Below, in pieces: positions 57,201 through 64,000 of a DNA stretch of 64,000 nucleotides (positions are counted from its first letter, which is position 1; every line of letters begins with the position of its first letter). The DNA lies in assembly GCA_025345505.1 (NCBI GenBank), contig JANVCC010000077.1, positions 1,609,998 through 1,673,997 on the forward strand, read 5' to 3'. The position numbers were made by a program, and so were the translations under genes. The notes under the pieces were generated by a model, which did not search any database, was not told the origin of the DNA, and saw nothing but the letters and a program-made list of their open reading frames with translations. Origin of the DNA: Todiramphus chloris collaris (taxonomy: Eukaryota; Chordata; Aves; Coraciiformes; Alcedinidae).

Positions 57201-60200
57201 TGTGTCTTTGCTTCAGGGTTAACCCACCAGACTGACACTCTGCTGACTGTCAGTCCATCAGCCCACCCCGTGCATAAGCAGTATCCTGACCTGCTGGGTC
57301 CATTATTGCTTTTGTATTGCTAAGGCAGAACATGGGAGACATTTTACAGTTTTTATCTAGCTGAACTGAGCTGCTTTGATTTGTTTTCCTGCATGTCTCT
57401 GACCTAGCCATGCAGAGTATTTGCAGGAAGATACTGTGAGGTATCAGAGTTTTGTTTGTATCCTTGTTTCAGAGCGGGCAGCTCAGCAGCCTGGGTGAAA
57501 GGCTCACCTGGGACTAGATGACCTGAGAGAAGCAATAGGCTGATCTGCTTTGGAAGCCACACTGAACTGCATGACTATGTGTGTGGTGGATGGGAGTAAT
57601 TTTGGGACAGCACCCAAATGTAAAAATCAAGTAGATGCGTGATCTAAGTCAGCTCGTGAGGGTCAAGCTGTTTCTTTACAATCACTTCCAGATGTACATT
57701 GAAGGTGGCTTCACGAGGGTGGAGGAGGGATCCAGGCTTGTTTTAACATTGTTCCCAAATGGAGCCGCAGCCTCCTTTGGCTTTTTGTCTGTCTGGCATG
57801 ATGGAACCACATTACAATGTGGCATCTCTCCTGCTTTCCCTGTCTCCCTGCTCTGGTGATTCTGTACTATAGAAACTATCCTAACAAAGTCTTACCTCCT
57901 CTTAAGTTCAGGTGGAACACCGGGTGACAAAAATATAAATCACATATCGGACACCTCACATCAGCCCATGTCATCCACAAAAACTGTAGCCTTCCCCTTC
58001 CTTCACTCTTTGTTCTGGGCTATCAAGTGAGGGATCATGCTGACGCTCTTTGAGCACACAAAGTGTTTATGGTCAAGTATTTTGAGATATACCAGTTTGA
58101 TTATCTGGAGGATTCTGTCTGGCAAAGTTCCTAAACAGGTAACAACATAACCTTTAGTCACAGCCTCACAATATGCTGGTCTTGCAAAAATGAATGAATA
58201 AGAAAGCAAATCTGCATTGTCTTAAAGCAGACCCACTTAAAAGGGAAAACAGTCTGCAGATGTTCTACTCATCACAGGTAGACTCCATATTCTGTCTGTT
58301 GTACTTGACGCTGGTGGAAGCAGAGGGTTCTCAAAAGTCTTTTGGTTGAACTGTGCAAAGAAATGGTTTGGAGGTGTTTGTAGGGATGCCTTAGACCTCA
58401 AAGACATTTGAGCAAGGGCATAAGGGACTGGACAACTCTTTCCTACAAGCCATTGTCTAAAAAAGATAAAGCAAAAACAAGAGGGAGAGTACACCTCGTA
58501 ATTCTTCCAAACCATTGCGTAGTGGTTTGGGGTTTTGGAGAGTGTAGTTTTGCTCCAGTTCTTTCCAGAAATTGTATTTTTTTGTATTCTGGGAAGGGAT
58601 GCACCGTGTGTGCACCAGTTCAGATCCTAGGTCATCAAATCAAGGTGAGAGCGCTGCGTGCTGGGACTCGGAATCTGAGGGAGGCTGTGTCTCTCTCAGG
58701 ATGATGGAAACTCAGATGTGTCTTTTTGCCAATGTGCTCCTGCATCCCTCTATTCACACAATTGGTCTGAAACGCAGAAGAAAATAGCATACAGCACTGG
58801 GATCCTAAATATGTGCGTTTTGTCTCTTCTGTTAGAAGCCGTAAGGACAGTTTAGAAAGCGAGAGCTCAGCAGCTATCATTCCTCATGAGCTAATCCGCA
58901 CGAGACAGCTGGAGAGCGTGCACCTGAAATTTAACCAGGAGTCCGGAGCGCTCATTCCCCTCTGCCTAAGGTGAGTGAAGCCGTCCTCCTCCTCAGCCTG
59001 TGCTAACATGCCGCGTCTGCCTTGTGGCATTGTTTCACCAGACAGACATGCATGCAATGGGTCTGTAAAGGCCAGAGCTGAGATATTTTGCCAAAACACA
59101 TTAGAAACAGATGATTTTTTTTTTTCCCTTTCTTTTTACATGTGTGCTCATCATGGTAAGATTGTTTCTCATTCTTTTTATGTTCTTCAGTGTCTTTTGA
59201 GTGCTGAAATAGGACAGGGTTAGTATAGGGATTTTTTTATTAGTCTAATCCTGGCAACACTGTGATAGAGAATGGATGTTTTCCTGTATTATGTCAAAGA
59301 AAACTCTTAAGTTGTTAATTCTGGCTTGCGGTCTCAGACGCAAGTGGTTGTGCAAAGCCCGTTTGCAGTCGGTTTATACATGCGAGCATGTTTTTTAGGC
59401 AAATTATGTCACTTGCATGATCGAAGGCATAAAACATTGTGTGCACACTCTACACATTGTCTTTTGAAGGTTCAGGTTGTGCATACCCCTGTAAGTGACT
59501 TTTCTAGGTTTCCACGGTTTTAGTCAGCACTGTTTTTAAAAATGCTTGTGGCAAATGCAGCCCTTAACATAATGATGAACTGCGGGGCAGAGGCGAACCA
59601 TTGCAGGCGATTGAGTTACGTTAGCTTCATAAGTTACATGTCTGTAGTATCAGAGTTATCAGCAGCAGGTGCACACTTGCCTGTGCTTGTTGAGAAACCA
59701 AGTGGATAGTTGACACAAACATTTTCTTTTACATCATAAATGTGTGAACAGTCTGTCATGAGCAGTTACCACAGCTCAGCCAACCAGCAAGTAACTCACC
59801 AAGCAACTGCAGCTCTGTTAGGAACTATATATCTTACCTGAGGTTTTCCCTCTGGCACGTGGGAAGCCATGTATGTGTATCACATGTGCTCTGAGCCTAA
59901 ATACCAATGCCATGATTTTCCCTGTGGAAAGCATTAAATAGAAAAAAGGAAAATGATACCATAGATGGTCGTGTGTGTATATTTTCTAGGCGTTTGCGTA
60001 AGTAATACAGCTTACATTTGCCAAGCACCAGGGCAGTGGGTTACTAGGTATTGTCATGGTAGGAAAGTTTGGCCCCACCATTGAGCCTGCTTAGAAATGC
60101 ATCTTTGCATTCCCACGCAACATGGAGTCTGGATTCTTTTCTGCAGTTTTCATCTTACTGAAAGCCTGGCAGGCCCCTGCCCTTACACACATCAGCACCT

Positions 60201-60613
60201 CATCATGGGGATAGACGGGCAGTGGGATTTAGATGTATTCTGGTTCTGTACAAGATCCCAAGATTAAGGGGGGAGATAAGAGCAGGAACTTCCTGCATCA
60301 GGAGGAGGCTTGTGACCTGCTTTGTGGAGCAATTAATTCCTATATTCCTGAAAAATTAATAGTTGCTGTCTTCAAAATGGTTTCCCATACTAATGGCAGA
60401 AGCTGTAATGATCCATCTTCATTCTATTGAATGCTACTTGCACCCTCAATTCATATTTGTGTTTTATTCCCCAGGGGAAGGCTCTTACATGGACGGCACT
60501 TTACATATAAAAGTATTACAGGGGATACAGCAATCACATTTGTATCAACAGGAGTGGAAGGAGCCTTTGCTACAGAAGAGCACCCCTATGCAGCACATGG
60601 ACCTTGGTTACAA
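12156..60613 (+). CDS. SUFU: SUFU, partial coding sequence (eight spliced exons, human exons 3-10)
   Basis: SUFU binds GLI1/2/3 and holds them inactive in the cytoplasm and nucleus, making it a core brake on Hedgehog signalling. Joining 12156-12292, 36888-37030, 39535-39620, 41717-41789, 46371-46524, 48021-48132, 58836-58970 and 60475-60613 gives 979 bp of uninterrupted frame, equivalent to human residues 106 to 432. The match to SUFU is near identical over its whole length. Exon sizes of 137, 143, 86, 73, 154, 112, 135 and 139 bp match the human boundaries I recall (c.454, 597, 683, 756, 910, 1022, 1157, 1296). All introns are GT/AG. GLI-contact residues known from crystal structures (Tyr147, Asp159, Glu376) are present. 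The start codon (exon 1) lies upstream and the last about 52 residues (exons 11-12) lie downstream. No frameshift or stop is seen, so the gene looks functional. Confidence 0.97.
13834..14142 (+). mobile_element. Degraded CR1-like LINE 3' fragment
   Basis: The second half follows the CR1 3' order: aggtggtggatctccattcc, cttagctcaacaaagc, ccctgatctagcattgg, then caggaggcaggacaagagac before acctccaaagccccc. The first half (13834-13980) is only vaguely CR1-like. No good 3' microsatellite end remains. Confidence 0.55.
16650..17740 (+). mobile_element. Ancient CR1/L3-like LINE remnant
   Basis: Several patches keep CR1-type ORF2 order on the + strand. First come cagatttatcaag and a worn reverse-transcriptase block at 16759-16794 whose frame reads [12 protein letters not shown], a decayed form of the family YLDFSKAFDxVP motif. 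Then comes gaggtgcaacaagtgcaagg (17115-17134). Last is a C-terminal block, gcttgttgagtctagggaag with gaagatggaaggaagatgtg and cttcaaatatgcaaaaggt. Many stops and indels make it far older than the other CR1 copies here. Boundaries are approximate. Confidence 0.65.
18242..20334 (-). pseudogene. CR1 ORF2 reverse transcriptase, truncated and frameshifted
   Basis: In the 610-codon frame ending at 18242, RT motifs occur in order: [20 protein letters not shown] (near residues 71-90), YLDFCKAFD (156-164), [19 protein letters not shown] (214-232) and FADD (244-247). Asp158, Asp246 and Asp247, the expected catalytic carboxylates, are all present. An upstream 20014-20334 frame carries the preceding linker ([21 protein letters not shown]). 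The two frames are offset by a one-base-class shift at a G/A homopolymer near 20129-20139. A second shift near 18581-18586 sends the C-terminus into flanking DNA, so the last about 90 codons are not CR1 protein. Lacking the endonuclease part and its start, it is not expected to be active. Confidence 0.9.
18456..20375 (-). mobile_element. Long 5'-truncated CR1 LINE, antisense to SUFU
   Basis: About 1.9 kb, with the reversed 3' end tcatagaaccatagaatggc at 18456. The element runs leftwards from the linker before the reverse transcriptase through the RT domain and C-terminal region to the 3' end. The upstream apurinic-type endonuclease part of ORF2 and all of ORF1 are missing, as expected for a LINE truncated at insertion. 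Its coding frame is unusually open for an intronic copy. It lies in intron 3 of SUFU on the opposite strand. The 5' edge is uncertain by a few tens of bases. Confidence 0.95.
20816..20896 (-). mobile_element. MIR-type SINE relic
   Basis: Reads as a worn reverse MIR body: acttttacactgcaaatggg, actcagagggattaagcg and ggggtcacagacc correspond to the familiar ttttacagatggg, ctgaggcacagagaggttaag and aaggtcacacagc order. Short and diverged. Confidence 0.55.
28448..28512. repeat. Polypyrimidine (T-rich) tract
   Basis: About 65 bases made only of T with scattered single C, ending in ccttag and followed directly by an A-rich run (28515-28525). The T and A runs could pair as a hairpin. The end also resembles a 3' splice site, but no convincing exon follows. 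Confidence 0.9.
30061..30142. promoter_or_regulatory. Small CpG-dense patch in intron 3 (candidate regulatory element)
   Basis: Nine CpG dinucleotides within about 82 bases in otherwise CpG-poor intron. An E-box palindrome CACGTG lies at 29951-29956 about 100 bases before it. This is a compositional observation; regulatory activity is inference. Confidence 0.3.
36888..37030 (+). CDS. SUFU: SUFU exon 4
   Basis: It completes Glu152 and encodes Asn153 to Gln199 of the N-terminal domain. The start reads [17 protein letters not shown] and the end [15 protein letters not shown]. Asp159 (in SGDHV), known to salt-bridge with the histidine of the GLI SYGHL motif, is conserved. It has a strong acceptor (tttccttgcag) and a donor ACAG/gtatga. 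The length, 143 bp, equals the human exon. It sits 24.6 kb downstream of exon 3. Confidence 0.97.
37031..39534 (+). other. SUFU: SUFU intron 4
   Basis: 2504 bp between exons 4 and 5 with donor gtatga and acceptor tttattccag. I see no repeat or second gene; the sequence looks single-copy. Confidence 0.85.
39535..39620 (+). CDS. SUFU: SUFU exon 5
   Basis: Encodes residues 200 to 227 plus two bases of codon 228, beginning [14 protein letters not shown] and continuing [14 protein letters not shown]. The junction region reads ccggtgtaagt. Only splicing at the second GT (39621) keeps frame with exon 6; the GT at 39619 would shift it. The rebuilt codon 228 is GTA (Val), where I recall Ile in human, a conservative change. 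Length 86 bp as in human. Confidence 0.96.
39621..41716 (+). other. SUFU: SUFU intron 5
   Basis: 2096 bp with donor gtaagt and acceptor ctttgtag. A 181-codon antisense open frame spans 40235-40780, but it has no family signature and I do not call it a gene. Confidence 0.85.
41717..41789 (+). CDS. SUFU: SUFU exon 6
   Basis: A short 73 bp exon that finishes codon 228 and encodes Ala229 to Gln252, reading [18 protein letters not shown] then IDPHLQ. It closes the N-terminal domain. The acceptor is the pyrimidine-rich tttctttctttgtag and the donor is CAA/gtatgt. The exon ends at a codon boundary, in agreement with exon 7 starting on a full codon. Confidence 0.96.
43369..43379. repeat. Poly-G run (11 G)
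   Basis: Eleven consecutive G in intron 6, in a locally G-rich context (43360-43390). Prone to length error in sequencing. Confidence 0.85.
46365..46370 (+). promoter_or_regulatory. SUFU: NAGNAG tandem splice acceptor at SUFU exon 7
   Basis: The intron 6/exon 7 border reads aagcag before GAG. Use of the upstream AAG (ends 46367) would add CAG, inserting one Gln between Gln252 and Glu253 with frame kept. The distal CAG is the stronger site by general rules, so the extra-Gln form is expected to be rare. Confidence 0.5.
46371..46524 (+). CDS. SUFU: SUFU exon 7
   Basis: Encodes Glu253 to Lys303 plus the first base of codon 304, starting [16 protein letters not shown] and including the acidic stretch [15 protein letters not shown] and the basic PRRLSGK end. 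This is the passage from the N-terminal domain to the flexible, poorly ordered linker before the C-terminal domain. Lys257, reported in the literature as a modification site, is present. The acceptor is a tandem aagcag, so an isoform with one extra Gln is possible. The donor is AAAG/gtaaga. Length 154 bp as in human. Confidence 0.96.
46525..48020 (+). other. SUFU: SUFU intron 7
   Basis: 1496 bp, AT-rich in its centre (47100-47500), with donor gtaaga and acceptor ttcttcgcag. Nothing else supportable. Confidence 0.85.
48021..48132 (+). CDS. SUFU: SUFU exon 8
   Basis: Completes Asp304 and encodes Thr305 to Ala340 plus two bases of codon 341. It reads [17 protein letters not shown] then [19 protein letters not shown]. 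It covers a structured start of the C-terminal domain and then the disordered loop. Lys321, described as the ITCH ubiquitination site, is conserved. Small differences from human fall in the loop, as expected for an unstructured part. Acceptor ttcttcgcag, donor CC/gtaagt; 112 bp as in human. Confidence 0.96.
50325..50372. repeat. Purine-rich (A/G) low-complexity tract
   Basis: A stretch of nearly only A and G in irregular agaag units, with three scattered T bases. It is a simple low-complexity tract of intron 8. Confidence 0.8.
50696..50872 (+). mobile_element. MIR-type SINE relic
   Basis: Forward MIR order: gactcagttctgtccttcac, then tcatttagctattgagc, tctataaaatgggactaata, acaaggataaatatgtta and gaggtgctggctg. 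The region tataaaatgggactaat is a hallmark of the MIR/CORE-SINE body. The tRNA-like head is mostly lost. Confidence 0.7.
52171..52280 (-). mobile_element. MIR-type SINE relic
   Basis: Reverse MIR order: cctgtgaggtaggtaggtag, tctccacctcacagacgagg, acagaggagttaacttg and gagagccaggattggg. The match includes the part that derives from the tRNA-related head. Confidence 0.7.
53700..53890 (-). mobile_element. MIR-type SINE relic (longest copy)
   Basis: Reverse MIR order over about 190 bp: ccagaagtgctttgcaaaca, ttgacttaatccttgcgaca, cccctatgtggaaaaatg, ggtttacagacagggaacct and tgactttgcccatgagtctg. This is the longest and clearest of the SINE relics here. Confidence 0.75.
54014..54174. promoter_or_regulatory. 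CpG-enriched patch in intron 8 (candidate regulatory element)
   Basis: About thirteen CpGs in 160 bases, beginning some 120 bases after the MIR relic at 53700-53890. It is much richer in CpG than the neighbouring intron. A regulatory role is inference from composition only. Confidence 0.3.
57003..57055 (-). mobile_element. Possible MIR-type SINE scrap
   Basis: The run ataaggaagttgaggcaaag followed by cttagcttaaggtcaac resembles the reversed MIR segment aggaaactgaggcacagagag...ttgcccaaggtcac. Too short for certainty. Confidence 0.3.
58832..58838 (+). promoter_or_regulatory. SUFU: NAGNAG tandem splice acceptor at SUFU exon 9
   Basis: The intron 8/exon 9 border reads ttagaag. The proximal TAG (ends 58835) gives the standard protein. 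The distal AAG (ends 58838) would remove three bases and only Ser342, leaving Pro341 joined to Arg343. Known ranking of NAGNAG sites (CAG, TAG, then AAG) predicts the proximal site dominates, with the distal one possibly minor. Confidence 0.6.
58836..58970 (+). CDS. SUFU: SUFU exon 9
   Basis: Completes Pro341 and encodes Ser342 to Leu385 plus two bases of codon 386. The opening [11 protein letters not shown] holds Ser342 and Ser346, known GSK3-beta and PKA targets that stabilise SUFU and retain it in the cilium. The later [18 protein letters not shown] is a core strand region of the C-terminal domain and includes Glu376, a GLI contact. The acceptor is ttag/aag, a NAGNAG motif. Use of the second AG would delete Ser342 without changing frame. 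The donor is CTAAG/gtgagt. Length 135 bp as in human. Confidence 0.96.
58971..60474 (+). other. SUFU: SUFU intron 9
   Basis: 1504 bp with donor gtgagt and acceptor ttattccccag. No repeat or gene recognised. Confidence 0.85.
60475..60613 (+). CDS. SUFU: SUFU exon 10 (last exon in the window)
   Basis: Completes Arg386 and encodes Gly387 to Gln432, starting [17 protein letters not shown] and ending [19 protein letters not shown] then PWLQ. It belongs to the C-terminal GLI-binding domain. Residue 404 is Thr here, where I recall Met in human. The acceptor is ttattccccag and the donor CAA/gtgaga. The exon ends in phase 0. Exon 11 should start with the ILLTEEFVEKML segment, and nothing like it occurs before 64000. 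If intron 10 were retained, the frame would add 16 residues and stop at 60662-60664. Confidence 0.96.
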
Positions 60614-63600
60614 GTGAGAGCGCCTCCTTCCTTTTTCTCCCCTTCCTCATTTCCTGTGTCCTAAAAATGATCCTGCTAAGGGGTTATGTGGTTTAAAAGT
60701 GTATCAAACCTGTATTTTCTGCTGCAACATCTCCAGTAGCCCTTGCACAATATTTTCAGTGATTATGGACTCAAAAACTAATGTTGAACTGTTACTATTT
60801 ATATTAATGGAACTCAAATTGATAAGCAGTGAGTGGAAAGTTCAAAAATCATCTGTGAATACAGTAGTGTCCATTTCCTGGAGTCAGCGAACACTTTAAG
60901 GGCTGTATTTACTCTTGATTTCTCTCAGAAAGGAATTTGGGGAGGCACGGTGGAATGACCTAAACAAGACTGGAGCCAGGGCAGAAGAGCTAGAAAGCTG
61001 TGGGACTGTGGTCCTACAGAGCCAAGATCTCAGTTTTACATCATCTCCAACAGGAGAGCAGCAGAGAGAGCACTGTTCTTTTCAGTTTTAGCTCTTTCCG
61101 ATTGATTCCTTGGCAAAAACTTTTAGTAGCTTGAAGCACACATACATTTTCTGTACCTAGATTTTTTTCTGTATCACAGATTTTCCTTGGGAAGTCCCAA
61201 GCTTGGTGTTGAGAGTCAGCCTTATGGAGCAGTGATGCACTAATGATGCGATGGGGTAGCGCTATTCTAACCTTGAATTTCTTCATAGTTCTAAACATAT
61301 TGTGAAAAGGAAAAAAAAAAAAAAAGCTTTGAGTAATGTATTTATGCAGAAAAGAAAAACCCATCTCAAAGGGACTATATGCACATAATACATCTCTGCC
61401 TTCACTGTTACTGTGGCATTCCTGCCTCCCCTTCTGCTTTGAGGGCAGTGATTTCTTTTAGCACTGCGGTGTTGCAGTTAACCTTCCAGTGAGCCTTCCA
61501 CTGCCCGTGTTCATATGTCTGGAGGACATCATACCTTCAAATTTGTACAGCTTGTAAAGAAGCTGATCTTGGCTAGAATCATCTCATATGTAGGGATTTT
61601 CAAAGAGCTTGCATGTTTTGATTGTACTGACTGCAGAGCGCAACGCTCCTGTAATGATTAACTGCAAAGGGTCAGGTTTAAGGGTGGGTCATTTGATGTT
61701 AGTTCCTGTGCTTGCCAACATACGATACGCAGGATCTTGTGACTGTGTTAACTCCAAACATAAGAGTGTTTGTTTGCATTTACATCACATCTCAAAATGT
61801 CTTGATGTGTAGAGTAGTCAGGTAACCTCTAAACAGTGAAGAATGGCAATAATTAGGTCACCATTCAAACATGTAACTAATACTAACCATTACAAACCTG
61901 GTTGCTTCCATGCCTCTTACTTTGGTGCTGAAAATTATGGAAGATTTTTGAAGCAGATGAGAGGGAGAGGTGGAGAATTGCTGGCTTCTGAGAGGTAGGA
62001 AGAAGCAAGTTCCTTTGCTTGTCTCCTGCACAAGGTCAACGTATCCGAACTTCTCATCTGATATGACCAGCTCATCTGCTAGCTCTGGACAGTCCTGTGA
62101 TGACAATGAAGGAGGACTGACTGGGTGGGGGAGAAAGGGAGTCTAAAAGCAGCCTGGGACAACAGGAGGAGCACTTGATTTTTTGAGATACACATGAGAG
62201 TGTCTGAGGCTCTTGGCTTAATATGCATTGGGAGGCTTGATTTGTGCTCAGCAGTTCCTTGTGCTGTTAGGAGCAGAGGAGGGAGGTTCATGGGGCTTTG
62301 TTTCAGAAGTAAAAAGTATGGTGCATAAAATTTCTAAGGAGAACTGTGTTTGGTTTGTTTCCTTGCAGCCTGGGCTGGCCGAGTTGGCAAACCCCACAAA
62401 GCTTTCATAGCAAGGCCCAGAGAGAATTTTCCTCCTCCTTTGCTTGAGACCCCAGGCACAGCAATGAGCTCCAAGGAGATTTGGTGGCTGAAAGCAGATC
62501 GCTGCAATGCAGGGGCTTGTTGCAAAGACAAGTAAATGAAGGAACCGTGGAAAGGAAGAGAGATGGCAGGCATCTCTTCCTGTGCACTTTTTCTCTAGCT
62601 TAGGGGAGAAAGAAGAGCCTGAAAATCCTTGCCTTGACTCTGCAGCAGCCAGAGTCTGACTTCTCATGAGCCTAAGCTTTGGTGTAGTGAAAGCCCAAAC
62701 CTGCAGACTAAACACAGTACCTCCTGTTTACATCTCGTGGGCTGGAGTGGAGGTTGGCCAAGGTGGGACAGGCTAAAGAGCTGCTGTACATTCTCTCAGC
62801 CCCTGCTGCCCAGGCTGAGCAATGAGCTGAGAGTCACTGGGCTCCAGTGGTGGGTTAGCAGATGACAGGAATTTGGCAGGTCCCAGCGCCATTCCTACCA
62901 GACAGGTGTCCACATCACCACCACAGCTGGTACTCCGTGAGAGCTGTTTTAGCAGTCTCAGCAGAAAAGGCAAGGAGTCATTAGACCACGGAGATTGTAC
63001 TCCCCGGTTCTGTCAAGAGTCCTTCCAGATCACATGCGAGGCATGTTAGTAGGGGAAGCCTGCCCTGCTGCTGCCGTGCTCTGGGGATGATTAGATTATT
63101 TCATTCTCCAGAGCTGTCAAATTGGCACCTTTCCCAAGTACTTGGATATTTTTTTTAATTTTTTTTTTTTAAGTAACATTTAATTAGTTCTAAGAAGCTA
63201 AATTCTATTAAAGGTCTAAGCATGTCAGGCTGGTTTATTTCTGAACTTCTTCCACTGTCATGTATTGTTGAATAGGGAGATTGCTTTGACTCAGAAGTGT
63301 ACAAACATATTCCAGAAGTCCTCCTTGTTAACACTAGACTCCTGTTTATATGCTAGTTACTGTGGCAAAGCCTCTGATGTGTAACACTTGCATTACCATT
63401 ACACATGATCAAAGGCTTCCATGGTTCTTTCTTCCACTCCCCCCTTCCCCCAGTGCTGTAACAGCAGAGCCCCCACACCTTCTCCTAAGCAGCTCTCCTC
63501 TCCTGTCCAAGGGGTAGATGTTCCTGATGCGCAGAGAAAGGCTGTGCAGAAGATGCGTGGCCCCATGTCAGAGGGTTAAGGATGCTGATCACGCAGACAA

Positions 63601-64000
63601 ACTCTGACACAAACTGCCTCACAGTGACATTTGTATTTGTGGTGGAGCATCCAAGGTTTGTGGTCCAGTGCCTGTGCCGCGCCAAGCATGCAGTTCATAA
63701 CAGATCAACCTTGTTTGTCTCTAAAACCTACCCAAAGCAAGGTGAGGTTGTGCGTGTGTTCTCCCTCCCTTCTTCCTTCCCTCCCTTACTTATGTTCCGG
63801 CAGATGATAGAGACACTCTGTTGAAATGTGTTACTGATCAAGCCCATCCCAATAAAGTTGCCTGAGCCTTTAATACATATTAATATTATCCTGGGGTAGT
63901 TTGTGTCAAAGCCTGTCAGCATGCATCATCCTTTGGGAATTACCATCATTAAGTCTCCAGTGATGGGAGTCAGGACATGCTTCTGCAAAGCTCCTTTGCT
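60614..64000 (+). other. SUFU: SUFU intron 10, 5' portion
   Basis: Begins at donor gtgaga and runs off the window. No exon 11 was found. It includes a T-rich stretch at 63149-63170 and a C/T-rich stretch at 63759-63789, both low complexity. Nothing else recognised. Confidence 0.8.
63759..63789. repeat. Polypyrimidine (C/T) tract
   Basis: Irregular ccctt and ttcc units without purines, roughly 30 bases, in intron 10. Likely a young microsatellite. Confidence 0.75.

Larger units (their letters stand above)
48133..58835 (+). other. SUFU: SUFU intron 8 (10.7 kb)
   Basis: Second largest complete intron, with donor gtaagt and tandem acceptor ttagaag. It carries MIR-type relics (50696-50872, 52171-52280, 53700-53890, and possibly 57003-57055), a purine-rich tract (50325-50372) and a CpG-enriched patch (54014-54174). 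I see nothing identifiable in 48133-50320, 50880-52165, 54400-57000 and 57060-58835, apart from low-complexity A/T-rich sequence near 55090-55220. Confidence 0.85.

Noticed and set aside
57475-57545. Possible CR1 3' scrap (gggactagatgacctgag)
   Set aside because: Only one short phrase matches and no 3' end or flanking CR1 sequence is present.
60614-60664. Intron 10 readthrough as an alternative SUFU C-terminus
   Set aside because: It gives 16 low-complexity residues and a stop; a consensus donor follows exon 10 and no nearby polyadenylation signal was seen.
1-64000. Endogenous retrovirus or LTR element
   Set aside because: I saw no paired LTRs, primer-binding site or gag/pol/env-type coding; the only reverse transcriptase is CR1.
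1-64000. tRNA, rRNA, CRISPR array, or bacterial operon features
   Set aside because: No tRNA-like A/B box with cloverleaf, no rRNA similarity, no regularly spaced repeats; the sequence is vertebrate intronic.

Overview
This window reads as vertebrate nuclear DNA from a sauropsid, most likely a bird. Its interspersed repeats are CR1 LINEs with the CATAGAAT/ATTCTATG 3' ends typical of birds and crocodilians, plus worn MIR-type SINE relics. Coding sequence occurs only as short exons bounded by GT/AG introns. No bacterial, organellar or exogenous viral gene organisation was seen. A run of exactly 100 Ns marks an assembly gap inside a poly-C tract at 4893-4992.

The one host gene I can support is SUFU (suppressor of fused), on the + strand. 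SUFU is the cytoplasmic/nuclear negative regulator that binds GLI transcription factors in Hedgehog signalling. Eight consecutive internal coding exons are present, corresponding to human exons 3 to 10. They lie at 12156-12292, 36888-37030, 39535-39620, 41717-41789, 46371-46524, 48021-48132, 58836-58970 and 60475-60613. They join in frame into 979 bp of open coding sequence (human residues 106 to 432). Every internal exon length equals the human exon length as I recall it from the published c. coordinates of SUFU splice sites. Exons 1-2 (upstream) and 11-12 (downstream) are outside the window.

Layout: 1-12155 is the tail of intron 2, with four CR1 fragments, a direct pair of related ~290 bp segments and the gap. 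12293-36887 is intron 3 (24.6 kb), with a degraded CR1, an ancient CR1-like LINE, a 1.9 kb antisense CR1 that keeps the reverse-transcriptase catalytic aspartates, and a MIR relic. 37031-60474 holds exons 5 to 9 and the intervening introns; intron 8 (10.7 kb) carries several MIR relics and a CpG-enriched patch. 60614-64000 is the start of intron 10.

No exotic undescribed system is visible. The observations most worth checking are the two NAGNAG tandem acceptors in SUFU (the one at exon 9 could remove the phosphorylatable residue Ser342), the unexplained ~290 bp duplicated segment in intron 2, the one-sided distribution of CR1 copies, and two CpG-dense patches in introns 3 and 8.
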